The notes under the pieces: model-generated
The model's input: only the letters and a program-made list of their open reading frames with translations
What the model was told of the DNA's origin: nothing
Database searches by the model: none
Source: Odoribacter sp. UBA944
GTDB lineage: Bacteria; Bacteroidota; Bacteroidia; Bacteroidales; Marinifilaceae
Direction of reading: 5' to 3'
Length of the DNA: 45,243 nucleotides
Assembly (NCBI GenBank): GCA_002293375.1
Contig: DBDA01000011.1
Location: forward strand, 1 to 45,243
Part shown: positions 9,402-17,556 of the stretch, piece after piece
Layout of the letters: every line of letters begins with the position of its first letter
How positions within the stretch are numbered: the stretch's first letter is position 1
Program-made: the position numbers and the translations under genes

Positions 9402-10216
9402 ACCGGTACCGTCCATACTCGGGAGTCACCCCGGCTGTAAAGGCTATTCTGGTGATAAACATTGCGATGTTTGTCCTCACCTACCTATTCGACAGGTACG
9501 CGGGAAAAGAGTTATCCGACTCCCTAGGGCTGCACCTGCCACCATCCGAACAGTGGCGGCCGTGGCAATACCTCACGCACATGTTTATGCACGGCAACAT
9601 TCCGCACATCTTTTTCAACATGTTCGCCGTTTTCATGTTCGGACGGGTATTGGAGTCCGTATGGGGAACCCGGCGCTTCCTGTTCTATTATTTCGCAACG
9701 GGATTGGGGGCTGCGCTGATCCAAAGTGCGGTCGGCATGGTGCAGTATCACTCCCTAATGGAGCAGTTCACGGCCATTCAGCAGGCACCGGAACCAGGCC
9801 TCGTTGCAGAATTTGTCCGGAAAAACATCGCATACCCACAAGAGTGGGTATGGAATTTTATCGATTCCTGGACCAATCATCCGGAAGCTCCTGAATATAT
9901 GGTCCGTGGCAGACAGATAGCCGGACAGGTCGTGGAAGCGTTCGTAAATACCTCTACTATCGGAGCCTCCGGCGCTGTTTTCGGGATTTTGCTGGCATTC
10001 GGGATGCTCTTCCCCAACACCGAATTGTTCCTGATGTTTATCCCGATCCCGATAAAAGCCAAGTACTTTGTGATCGGATACGGTGTGATCGAACTCTTTT
10101 TGGGATTGCAGAACAGTGTGACGGACAATGTGGCCCATTTTGCACACTTGGGCGGTATGCTTTTCGGCTACCTGTTGATCCGGCTCTGGGGCAAAAACCG
10201 GAGGCAATTCTACTAA
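9398..10216 (+). CDS. Rhomboid family intramembrane serine protease (first copy)
   Basis: Rhomboids cut membrane proteins within the lipid bilayer using a Ser-His dyad. The 272-residue protein has six or more hydrophobic segments, the catalytic serine in GASGAVFG (Ser191) and histidine in AHLGG (His250), plus the HMFMHGNIPHIFFNM loop-TM2 region (61-75) where the oxyanion and helper histidines lie. A ~65-residue insertion (about 118-182) between the third and fourth helices is not membrane-like. The ATG overlaps the stop of the preceding gene by four bases, so translation is coupled. Confidence 0.93.
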   Translation: MNRYRPYSGVTPAVKAILVINIAMFVLTYLFDRYAGKELSDSLGLHLPPSEQWRPWQYLTHMFMHGNIPHIFFNMFAVFMFGRVLESVWGTRRFLFYYFATGLGAALIQSAVGMVQYHSLMEQFTAIQQAPEPGLVAEFVRKNIAYPQEWVWNFIDSWTNHPEAPEYMVRGRQIAGQVVEAFVNTSTIGASGAVFGILLAFGMLFPNTELFLMFIPIPIKAKYFVIGYGVIELFLGLQNSVTDNVAHFAHLGGMLFGYLLIRLWGKNRRQFY

Positions 10217-10231
10217 TCGCGCAAAAGCAGT

Positions 10232-11140
10232 ATGCACGGAAATCTTTGGAGAATCATCGGACAAGGAATCAAGGCATCGTTTCTGAAAGGAAGCACGCTT
10301 ACCCGACTGGTGTACCTGAACATCGGGGTGTTTTTGTGTATCCAGGTATTACATGTTCTGTTGGTGCTGTCCGGATTCAAAGGAGGGGTGGAAGATCTGT
10401 TGTTGGAGTATGCTGGTGTTTCGGCGGACCCCGCGGAACTGCTGTACCGGCCATGGACGCTCTTTACGTACATGTTCACTCATTTCGGTTTTTTACACCT
10501 GTTGTTTAACATGCTGTGGCTGTACTGGTTCGGTACGTTGTTCCTGAATCACTTTTCCCAGCGGGAATTGACAGGGGTTTACCTGCTCGGAGGCCTCTGC
10601 GGCGCCTTGTTGTATGTGACAGCCTACAATGTGTTCCCGACGTTTGAGGCTTACCGTTACCAGAGTTGGGCTGTCGGCGCATCGGCGTCGGTAATGGCCA
10701 TTGTCTTTGCCGTCTGCCTTTACCTGCCACAATACCGGATCGATGTGTTCCTGATCGGACAGGTCCGGTTAATCTATCTGGCCCTGTTTACCGTCCTGAT
10801 TGACTTCCTGAGTATCCCTTCGTCCAATGCGGGCGGACACATCGCCCACTTAGGTGGCGCCTTGTTCGGTTGTTTTTTTGTGATCGGCGTCCGTCGCAAC
10901 CGCAACATTACAAAGGGTTTTGTCGATCTTATCGAGAAGACCGGCCGGTTTTTCTCCCGAAACAGGCGTGTAAAACCGATTCCGAAAAAGAACGTTTCCG
11001 AAATGAGCGACCGGGAGTACAACACTTACAAAAAGCAGAAAAGCGACCAGATCAACCGTATCCTCGACAAAATCTCACGCTCCGGCTACGACAGCCTGAC
11101 CCGGGAGGAGAAAGAGATCCTGTTCAAGTCCGATCAATAA
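10232..11140 (+). CDS. Rhomboid family intramembrane serine protease (second copy), DUF6576-like tail
   Basis: A second, diverged rhomboid of 302 residues right after the first (15 bases between). The catalytic serine sits in GASASVMA (Ser151) rather than the usual GxSGxxxA: the glycine after serine is alanine. The histidine is in AHLGG (His206). Helix 2 has FLHLLFNMLWLYWFG (87-101). After the last helix come a basic stretch and about 45 residues beginning SDREYNTYKKQK and ending REEKEILFK, a conserved cytoplasmic tail in Bacteroidota rhomboids. Two different rhomboids side by side suggests separate substrates, which is inference. Confidence 0.92.
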   Translation: MHGNLWRIIGQGIKASFLKGSTLTRLVYLNIGVFLCIQVLHVLLVLSGFKGGVEDLLLEYAGVSADPAELLYRPWTLFTYMFTHFGFLHLLFNMLWLYWFGTLFLNHFSQRELTGVYLLGGLCGALLYVTAYNVFPTFEAYRYQSWAVGASASVMAIVFAVCLYLPQYRIDVFLIGQVRLIYLALFTVLIDFLSIPSSNAGGHIAHLGGALFGCFFVIGVRRNRNITKGFVDLIEKTGRFFSRNRRVKPIPKKNVSEMSDREYNTYKKQKSDQINRILDKISRSGYDSLTREEKEILFKSDQ

Positions 11141-11272
11141 CTCTGAATTTTGAGGGACGCTTCGGGGCATTGTGTTACGAAGCTGCTTCGCTTTTACGCT
11201 TCTTGCACATCAATACCCCTCCGATTCAGCACTATTCAAACCAGCTCAATACACAGAACGTTTGTACAAAAT

Positions 11273-11310
11273 TTTGCCGTTTCGGAAAAAAGTTTTAGTT
11301 TTGTCCCCCG
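11273..11310 (+). promoter_or_regulatory. Promoter of tRNA-Ala
   Basis: TTTG (11273-11276), 19 nt, TAGTTTTG (11296-11303), an exact phylum consensus. Predicted start near 11310 is about 23 bases before the tRNA. Confidence 0.8.
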
Positions 11311-11331
11311 CAAGATGGAGTTTTTGTCACA

Positions 11332-11406
<75 letters not shown>

Positions 11407-11410
11407 CTTA

Positions 11411-11450
11411 AACGGACAGTGCGAAAGCGTTGTCCGTTTTTTATTTTTTT
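11411..11450 (+). terminator. Strong intrinsic terminator after tRNA-Ala
   Basis: AACGGACA (11411-11418) pairs perfectly with TGTCCGTT (11431-11438), and the inner bases continue the stem to a GAAA tetraloop (11423-11426). A T-rich tract follows to 11450. Confidence 0.9.
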
Positions 11451-11467
11451 GCTACCTTAGCAAACTT
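11430..11467 (+). promoter_or_regulatory. Promoter embedded in the tRNA terminator, for the LPG-synthase-like gene
   Basis: TTG (11430-11432), 20 nt, TACCTTAG (11453-11460): one mismatch to TAnnTTTG. The -33 box lies inside the 3' arm of the terminator stem, so one stretch of DNA ends one transcript and starts the next. Predicted start near 11467. Confidence 0.6.
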
Positions 11468-11484
11468 GAAAAAGAGTGCAGGCA

Positions 11485-12549
11485 ATGGAAGGAGAGCAGC
11501 AAGTCATTGACAGGAAGATCAACCCCTATAAAATCATCTATCCCATCGGGATCGGTTTGGCCGTTGTGGGGTACATGCTTTACCAGGAGTTTGACGTTGC
11601 GGCGTTTAAACAGATTACGTTTACCTGGATCTCAGCGGCTTGGTTGCTGGTCGCCTTGTGTTGCATGGCCATTCGCGACATCGGGTACATGGCCCGGATC
11701 CGGATTCTGTCTGGGAACCGATTGTCGTGGCGGCAGGCCTTCCGCGTAATTTTCCTCTGGGAGTTTACCTCCGCCGTCACCCCTTCGGCCGTAGGCGGCA
11801 CCAGCATCGCCATTCTCTTTGTACACAAAGAGGGGATCAAGGTGGGAAGGAGTTCCGCCATTGTTATGGCCACCTCTTTTTTGGACGAACTCTACTTTAT
11901 CGTAATGTGTCCACTGATCCTGCTGGCGGTAAACAACCACTTGCTCTGGCACCTGGAAGGAAGCAGCAAAGCGATAGCCAACAGCCTCTTTTGGATTGCC
12001 GCCGGAGGATATGCTCTGAAACTGGCCTACCTACTGGTGTTGAGTTACGGGCTTTTCAGCAACCCGCGCGGGCTGAAATACCTCCTTATGAAATGTTTCA
12101 AATTCAAATTGCTACGCAAATGGCGGCAAAATGCAAACGAAGCCGGATCGGATATTGTCCGTAACTCCTACGAATTGAAAAGAATGCCTTTCTCCTTCTG
12201 GCTAAAGACCTTTGGGGCAACTTTTTTCTCCTGGACAGCCCGCTATTGGGTGGTCAATGCCATCCTGTTGGCTTTTTGGGCGGGACGATACAGTTGGGAC
12301 GAACATTTTCTGATCTTTGCGCGTCAATTGATCATGTGGATCATCATGCTGGTGAGCCCTACGCCCGGCGGAAGCGGGTTCGCCGAATTTGTATTTTCCA
12401 AATACCTGGGAGAGTTCCTGCCCGGCGCGGGTGTCGCCATCGCCATGGCTATGCTGTGGAGATTGATCAGCTACTACCCGTACCTGTTTATCGGGACTGT
12501 TCTGGTCCCCAAATGGGTCACCCGCCACTTTGGAAAGAAAAAAGTGTAA
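11485..12549 (+). CDS. Lysylphosphatidylglycerol synthase-type transmembrane protein (UPF0104/YbhN family)
   Basis: A polytopic membrane protein of 354 residues with about eight hydrophobic segments and the family hallmarks EFTSAVTPSAVGG near residue 90 and LVSPTPGGSGFAE near 290 (paired P-GG loops of the LPG_synthase_TM domain). In MprF this domain flips aminoacylated lipids; the soluble transferase domain is absent here, so this is a stand-alone flippase-like protein of unknown substrate. I chose the ATG at 11485 over the in-frame GTG at 11476 because the predicted transcript starts near 11467, leaving more leader. The next gene follows after 19 bases. Confidence 0.88.
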   Translation: MEGEQQVIDRKINPYKIIYPIGIGLAVVGYMLYQEFDVAAFKQITFTWISAAWLLVALCCMAIRDIGYMARIRILSGNRLSWRQAFRVIFLWEFTSAVTPSAVGGTSIAILFVHKEGIKVGRSSAIVMATSFLDELYFIVMCPLILLAVNNHLLWHLEGSSKAIANSLFWIAAGGYALKLAYLLVLSYGLFSNPRGLKYLLMKCFKFKLLRKWRQNANEAGSDIVRNSYELKRMPFSFWLKTFGATFFSWTARYWVVNAILLAFWAGRYSWDEHFLIFARQLIMWIIMLVSPTPGGSGFAEFVFSKYLGEFLPGAGVAIAMAMLWRLISYYPYLFIGTVLVPKWVTRHFGKKKV

Positions 12550-12568
12550 CCTATTAAATAATAAAGTC

Positions 12569-12889
12569 ATGCGTAGAATGTTCCCGGAACGGGAAAGGGG
12601 AAAATTCAATTTCAGGCCCCGCTATTGGGATCCCGAAAAAGAGGAGCGGGAGGAGAGAGAAAGAAGGATCAAAGCGGAGTTGGGCATTGCCGAAGATGAC
12701 GATCGTGCTTATATTCCTAACATGCAGGGAAAGTTTACCAGGATGTATCGGGAACGGAAAGAGGCGCGGAAGGGGTTGGACGGGAGGTATGCCATCCGCT
12801 TGTTCTTGATCCTGATCTCTATTTTTTTAATCGGTTTTTACCTGTTCAGCCGGAATGCCGAGGGGATCATGCGGTTTTTGGGCGTGTAA
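12569..12889 (+). CDS. Small single-span membrane protein upstream of mutL
   Basis: 106 residues from the ATG at 12569 (an in-frame upstream ATG at 12530 lies inside the preceding gene and is less likely). The first ~75 residues are highly charged (PEKEEREERERRIKAEL, then RERKEARKG), likely cytoplasmic helix, followed by one membrane span (about residues 75-95, AIRLFLILISIFLIGFYLF) and a short tail. I do not know a function. It sits 16 bases before mutL and is probably in the same transcript as the flippase-like gene. Confidence 0.75.
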   Translation: MRRMFPERERGKFNFRPRYWDPEKEEREERERRIKAELGIAEDDDRAYIPNMQGKFTRMYRERKEARKGLDGRYAIRLFLILISIFLIGFYLFSRNAEGIMRFLGV

Positions 12890-12905
12890 TCGTTGCGTGT
12901 AGCGT

Positions 12906-14759
12906 ATGTCCGATATTATCCGACTTTTACCGGATGCCGTCGCCAATCAGATCGCGGCGGGAGAGGTGGTACAGCGACCAGCTTCTGTTGTAAAGGAGTT
13001 GGTGGAGAACGCCATTGACTCCGGAGCCGGCGAGATCCGGGTAATCCTGAAAAATGTCGGAAAATCTGTTATACAGGTGATTGACAACGGGAAAGGGATG
13101 TCGCCGGCCGATGCCCGCATGGCCTTTGAACGCCACGCCACTTCCAAAATCGCCGATGCCGGCGACCTGTTCAACATCCGCACGCTGGGGTTCCGGGGAG
13201 AAGCGTTGCCCTCCATTGCTTCTGTTGCGGAGGTGGAACTAAAGACGAGGCGGGAAGAGGACGAGTTGGGCAGCAGCTTGTACATCTCCGCCTCGGAGAT
13301 CAAAAAACAGGAGCCGATAAACTGCCCGAAAGGGAGCAACTTCTGTGTCCGGAACCTCTTTTTCAACATTCCGGCCCGCCGGAAGTTCCTGAAATCGGAC
13401 CAGACGGAGTTGCGCAATGCCATCGCTGAGTTTCTCCGGATCGCCCTGCCCCATCCGGAGTGTGCGCTCCGGATAGAAAATAACGAAAATGTCCTCTACG
13501 ATCTCCCTGCCGGCGGATTACGCCAGCGCATTGTCAATGTGTTCGGAAAAAGCATTCAATCCAAACTGCTCTCTATTGACTGTAAAACGAGCCTGGTAAC
13601 CATACAGGGATTTGTGTGCAGCCCGGCACACGCCCGCAAAACATACGGCGAACAGTATTTTTTTGTGAACAATCGCTTTATGAAGCACACCTTCTTTCAC
13701 AAAGCGGTAATAGAGGCCTATTCCGGCCTGATCGCTCCGGACGCACTGCCCTCCTACTTTCTCTACTTTACGGTGGACCCTGCGTTGATAGATGTCAACA
13801 TCCATCCGACCAAAACGGAGATCAAATTTCAGCATGAAACCGACTTTTTTCAGATACTCCTGTCCGGGATCAAAGAGGCACTGGGAAAATTCAACATCAC
13901 CCCCCCCCTGGATTTTGATACGGAAGGGGATGTGACCCGGAACCAAGGCTATCTTCCACCGGACAGTACTTATACCCCAAAGGTCGGTCTGACCCCCGGC
14001 TATACGCCGTTCAATTACAAGGCCGGTATCTGTGCGGAGGAGTCCGGATTTGAATCCGGAACAGGTTACGGAGCGGCAAAGCGACCCGAAAAGGCGCCGG
14101 CCAACTGGGAAACCCTGTTCGAAGGCCTGAAAGAGAGCGAGGAGCCCCGGCAGGCGACCCTTCCGGGATTGGCCGAAGCAGGGCCGGCGGTAAACGCACG
14201 CAACAGTTTCCTGCAAATGAAGGGGCGCTATATTGTAACGCCGGTACACTCCGGCCTGATGTTTATCGACCAGAAAAAAGCCCATGAACGCATCCTGTTC
14301 GAATTGTACCTGGACACCCTCTCTTCCCAAAAAATCAGTGGGCAAAAGAGCCTTTTCCCCGAAACGCTGGAGTTGTCGGCGGATGATTTCGCCCTGATCC
14401 GGGAGATCCGGGAAGATCTGGAGTATGCAGGGTTTGAACTGAAGGAATCCGAAGAGAACAGCTACGTCGTGTACGCTACGCCTCCGGACCTCTCCTGCGC
14501 CCACGCCCAAGAGGTGTTGGCCCGGTTGATTGAACACTATAAAAATACGGAGGGGGATATCCGGGAAAAAATGAAGGAGCGCGTGGCTCTCTCTTTGGCC
14601 AAAGCGGCCGCCATTGATTACAATACCCTCCTCAGCAGTGAAGAGATGGGGGAGATGGTCGACAACCTCTTTGCTTGCCGGTACCACAACCATACAGCAG
14701 ACGGAAAAACCATCATTCACATCCTGAAATCGGAAGAGGTACACCTGTGGTTCCGCTAA
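12906..14759 (+). CDS. mutL: DNA mismatch repair protein MutL
   Basis: MutL links mismatch recognition by MutS to strand removal. It is 617 residues. The GHKL ATPase domain (1-330) has all motifs: ENAIDSGA (34-41), DNGKGM (60-65), and GFRGEALPSIASV (about 97-109). The C-terminal domain (about 430-617) dimerises. The endonuclease motif DQHA(x)2E(x)4E of nicking MutL proteins appears here as DQKKAHERILFE from residue 455, so the His and Ala are both Lys; the usual ACR/CPHGRP metal-site motifs are replaced by FACRYHNHTADGK. Nicking activity is therefore doubtful. A run of nine Cs (13900-13908) lies at the end of the ATPase domain. Confidence 0.96.
   Translation: MSDIIRLLPDAVANQIAAGEVVQRPASVVKELVENAIDSGAGEIRVILKNVGKSVIQVIDNGKGMSPADARMAFERHATSKIADAGDLFNIRTLGFRGEALPSIASVAEVELKTRREEDELGSSLYISASEIKKQEPINCPKGSNFCVRNLFFNIPARRKFLKSDQTELRNAIAEFLRIALPHPECALRIENNENVLYDLPAGGLRQRIVNVFGKSIQSKLLSIDCKTSLVTIQGFVCSPAHARKTYGEQYFFVNNRFMKHTFFHKAVIEAYSGLIAPDALPSYFLYFTVDPALIDVNIHPTKTEIKFQHETDFFQILLSGIKEALGKFNITPPLDFDTEGDVTRNQGYLPPDSTYTPKVGLTPGYTPFNYKAGICAEESGFESGTGYGAAKRPEKAPANWETLFEGLKESEEPRQATLPGLAEAGPAVNARNSFLQMKGRYIVTPVHSGLMFIDQKKAHERILFELYLDTLSSQKISGQKSLFPETLELSADDFALIREIREDLEYAGFELKESEENSYVVYATPPDLSCAHAQEVLARLIEHYKNTEGDIREKMKERVALSLAKAAAIDYNTLLSSEEMGEMVDNLFACRYHNHTADGKTIIHILKSEEVHLWFR
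13900..13908 (+). repeat. (C)9 homopolymer within mutL
   Basis: Nine consecutive Cs spanning codons 332-335 (Thr-Pro-Pro-Leu), at the junction of the ATPase domain and linker. Gain or loss of one C would frameshift and remove the dimerisation domain. Confidence 0.97.
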
Positions 14760-14771
14760 AATTAATGCCTT

Positions 14772-15680
14772 ATGTCTGTTACGATCCATGAAGTTACCAA
14801 GTATTACGGGAAGCAGAAAGCCTTAGACCAGGTTGGTTTTATCTTGAACAGTGGGGAGATATGCGGTTTTCTGGGCCCCAACGGCGCCGGCAAATCCACC
14901 CTGATGAAGATTGTAACCGGGTACATTGATGAATACGAAGGAGAGGTAACACTGGAAGGGATCTCTTTGCGGAAAGATCCGCTGAAAGCCCGGGCACTCA
15001 CCGGCTATCTGCCGGAGCACAATCCGCTTTATCCCGAAATGTACATCCGGGAGTACCTGCAACACGTTGCCCGTTTATACCGGATACCGAAACCGGCCAA
15101 ACGGACGGGAGAGGTCATGGAATGGACCGGCCTGCTTCCGGAAGACGGAAAGAAGATCGGTCAACTTTCCAAGGGATACCGGCAACGGGTAGGGCTGGCC
15201 CAGGCATTGATACACGACCCGCAGATCCTGATCTTGGACGAACCCATGACCGGCCTGGACCCCAATCAATTGGAGGATATCCGTACCCTGATCACGCGGA
15301 TTGGCAGGGATAAAACCGTGATGCTCTCCACGCACATCATGCAGGAGGTGGAGGCGATCTGCGACCGGATCGTGGTCATCAACAAAGGAGAGATTGTGGC
15401 CGACCGACCAAAAGAGTTGTTCCGACGGCAAAGCGGCGGAACGACGGTAGAGGTCTGTTTTTCCGCCCCGACTGACGGAAACTGGTTGCAGGAATTAGCC
15501 GGAGTGGAAAAGGTCGAACGAACGGAAGGGAACCGGTACCGGTACCGGCTAAAAACCGCACCGAACACCGATCCCCGCATCGATCTGTTCCGGGAAGCAG
15601 TCCGGCGCAACCTCCCTATTATCGAACTCCGCACTGAAGAAGGAACGCTGGAGGAACTCTTTCGCGAACTAACCCAGTAA
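14772..15680 (+). CDS. ABC transporter ATP-binding protein, GldA-like
   Basis: ATPase subunit of an ABC-2 type exporter. In 302 residues it has Walker A GPNGAGKST (35-43), Q-loop region GYLPEHNPLYPEM (78-90), signature LSKGY (132-136), Walker B LILDEP (153-158) and the H-loop histidine in STHIMQEV. The 70-residue C-terminal extension and overall sequence resemble GldA, the ATPase of the GldAFG gliding-motility transporter of Bacteroidota, but GldF/GldG permease genes are not next to it, so a gliding role cannot be claimed. It starts 12 bases after mutL and ends in a hairpin shared with the convergent PspC gene. Confidence 0.88.
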   Translation: MSVTIHEVTKYYGKQKALDQVGFILNSGEICGFLGPNGAGKSTLMKIVTGYIDEYEGEVTLEGISLRKDPLKARALTGYLPEHNPLYPEMYIREYLQHVARLYRIPKPAKRTGEVMEWTGLLPEDGKKIGQLSKGYRQRVGLAQALIHDPQILILDEPMTGLDPNQLEDIRTLITRIGRDKTVMLSTHIMQEVEAICDRIVVINKGEIVADRPKELFRRQSGGTTVEVCFSAPTDGNWLQELAGVEKVERTEGNRYRYRLKTAPNTDPRIDLFREAVRRNLPIIELRTEEGTLEELFRELTQ

Positions 15681-15714
15681 GAAGAGTCCCAAAAGTGTTT
15701 TTGGAACCCTTCTT
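15679..15714. terminator. Bidirectional hairpin terminator overlapping the ABC gene stop
   Basis: AAGAAG (15679-15684) and CCAAAA pair with TTTTGG and CTTCTT (to 15714), with two mismatches between the two blocks. It lies between convergent genes and begins within the TAA stop. The sequence is clearly related to the perfect hairpin at 27169-27205. Confidence 0.6.
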
Positions 15715-15746
15715 GTGAAGTCCATCTTTCGGACAGCCTCTTAGTC

Positions 15747-17201
15747 TTACTTATTCAACAGCCAAAGCCAGTTGTTGTGCTCGAAGTACTGGCGGCGGTC
15801 AAAACAGTGCGGCACCGGCTTTTCAATGATGATCTGCGTTTTGGGGTAAATGTCCAAGGTGATTTTCCTGCCGGTTTCCCGGACACTGTGCTCCTTGTCG
15901 TAAATCAACGGATTCAAAAAGAGCGTATCACCCTCGATCCGGTAAAATTGCATGTCCATCACCTCTTTTAACCCGCTCCCTGTTACCTGATCTGTAAACA
16001 TCCTCGTTTCGCTTCTCACTGTCAATTGTTGGTGAGCCTTATTCCGCGACAGATAAACATACGGCCAGGTGATCAGTCGTGCTCCGGTTTGTGCATTGTT
16101 GTCCAAAAGAGCGAAATTATACCCCCAGCTGGTGGCGCTAATGGACAAGCGGTCGTCCGGGAACTCTTCCAGCCGGTCGTATTTGATGTAAATGGTGTCC
16201 CTGGCTTCTACGGTTTCCTGCCGATAAAAGTGTTGTGTATTGAAATAGGGGGAAGCAGCGTAGAGCGCCAGCGAAACCGTCGTTACCAACGCTGCGATCC
16301 AGAACAGGAAAATGACTAAGCCGGGCCTCCACTTGGGGGATTTAAACCGGAACAACAGCCGGATACCGGAGTACAACATTCCGATAAAAGGGAGGAAAAC
16401 CGCCAGCAACAGGGCAGATCTCAATACACACGAAACGGTAGACGACAAGTTCAGTACGATCTGCATGATCTCGTCGAAGTTGTGGTGGAAGATATACAAC
16501 CCGGAGAAACTCAACATGAGGGCGATGATGCCGCTGATGCCGCAAATGGCCAACAGAAGCCCGATGCAAAAAACAAATAATCTGCCCACCCCTTTCCAAA
16601 AGTCATTCGGAGCGCCGGAGCGGTAATTTCCTTCCACGCCCCGTTCAATCCCGGAAACAGAGAATGCTTCTCCCCTCATGGCGTATTTTTGTGTCACCGT
16701 CCGGGCTTTTGGAACGACGATCCACAAGACGATATAGATTCCTAAAATCACAAAGACGCTGTGGTGTACAAACGTCATACCAAATGCAAGCCCGACAAAC
16801 AGCAAGCGGATCCATACGACATCGACGTTGAAGTAAGCGCTCAATCCGCCGCATACGCCTCCCAATACGCGCTTGTCCGGATCCCGGTACAATCTCCTTG
16901 CAAGCGTTGGCGTGTTGTTGACTTTCGGCGCTTCTCCGGTTTCCTGTTCTATATCGTCCGGACGCCCCAGCAGAGCGATCACCTCTTCGGCCGTTGCTAC
17001 CGGAACGACACCGCCGTTCGGGATCCGCTCCAAAAAGAGGTCTGCCATCCGTTCTTCGATCCCGTCGATGATCTCCGAACCGTTTTCGTGAGCGCTGTAA
17101 TGCGCTTTTAACTCGCTCAGATAAGCGTCCAATCCCTTGTAAGCATCCTCTTCGAGGACAAATGCCACATTGGCAATGCTGACTCTGACAACCTTTTCCA
17201 T
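15747..17201 (-). CDS. PspC domain membrane protein, long form
   Basis: A 484-residue envelope protein. Residues 1-95 form a soluble N-terminal region (KVVRVSIANVAFVLEEDAYKGLDAYLSEL...), followed by a PspC domain at about 100-165 (RRLYRDPDKRVLGGVCGGLSAYF), three or four further membrane spans (about 205-235, 262-285, 295-320), and a ~160-residue extracytoplasmic C-terminal part. PspC domains act in membrane-stress responses with PspA in Proteobacteria; no pspA or pspF lies here. It is the last gene of a three-gene operon with PadR and a shorter PspC paralogue; the padR stop lies 2 bases before its ATG. Confidence 0.88.
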   Translation of the reverse strand: MEKVVRVSIANVAFVLEEDAYKGLDAYLSELKAHYSAHENGSEIIDGIEERMADLFLERIPNGGVVPVATAEEVIALLGRPDDIEQETGEAPKVNNTPTLARRLYRDPDKRVLGGVCGGLSAYFNVDVVWIRLLFVGLAFGMTFVHHSVFVILGIYIVLWIVVPKARTVTQKYAMRGEAFSVSGIERGVEGNYRSGAPNDFWKGVGRLFVFCIGLLLAICGISGIIALMLSFSGLYIFHHNFDEIMQIVLNLSSTVSCVLRSALLLAVFLPFIGMLYSGIRLLFRFKSPKWRPGLVIFLFWIAALVTTVSLALYAASPYFNTQHFYRQETVEARDTIYIKYDRLEEFPDDRLSISATSWGYNFALLDNNAQTGARLITWPYVYLSRNKAHQQLTVRSETRMFTDQVTGSGLKEVMDMQFYRIEGDTLFLNPLIYDKEHSVRETGRKITLDIYPKTQIIIEKPVPHCFDRRQYFEHNNWLWLLNK

Positions 17202-17203
17202 AG

Positions 17204-17554
17204 TTACTGCCTGTTACTGTTTTTGATCAATTCGACGGTTTCCACCACTTCCCGCCAAGCGATATCCATTTCCGCCAGCGTATTTTTCCCTTTTTCCGTG
17301 ATCCGGTAGTATTTCCGGGGGGGGCCCTGGGGCGATTCTTCCCAACGGTATTCCAGCAATCCCTGGTTTTTCTGCCGGATTAGCAGGGGATAGAGCGTTC
17401 CTTCCACCACGATCATTTTGGCGACTTTCAATTCCGCCAGGATCGAAGAAGCATAAGCATCTTCCTTGTTCAGTATGCAGAGAATACAGTACTCCAATAT
17501 TCCTTTCCGCATCTGTGACTTGACGTTGTCAACATTGGTATTGATCACTTCCAT
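17204..17554 (-). CDS. PadR family transcriptional regulator
   Basis: A 116-residue winged-helix repressor. The family pattern is clear: KGILEYCILCILNKEDAYASSI at 17-38, the recognition region VEGTLYPLLIRQKNQGLLEYRW (wing start), then GPPRKYYRITEKGKNTLAEM. PadR proteins bind dyad operators and often repress their own operon in response to envelope stress or toxic ligands. It sits between two PspC genes with 2-base gaps on each side, so all three are one operon. Candidate dyad operators lie around the operon promoter at 18161-18218. A run of eight Gs (Cs in the coding strand, 17317-17324) lies in the SPQGPPR turn. Confidence 0.92.
   Translation of the reverse strand: MEVINTNVDNVKSQMRKGILEYCILCILNKEDAYASSILAELKVAKMIVVEGTLYPLLIRQKNQGLLEYRWEESPQGPPRKYYRITEKGKNTLAEMDIAWREVVETVELIKNSNRQ
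17317..17324 (-). repeat. (C)8 homopolymer within padR
   Basis: Eight Gs on the plus strand, eight Cs in the coding strand, encoding the Gly-Pro-Pro turn of the wing. A slip would frameshift the regulator in its C-terminal third. Confidence 0.97.
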
Positions 17555-17556
17555 AC

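Noticed and set aside
13518..14789. 423-codon open frame antisense to mutL
   Set aside because: Shadow of mutL; no recognisable motif and no promoter.
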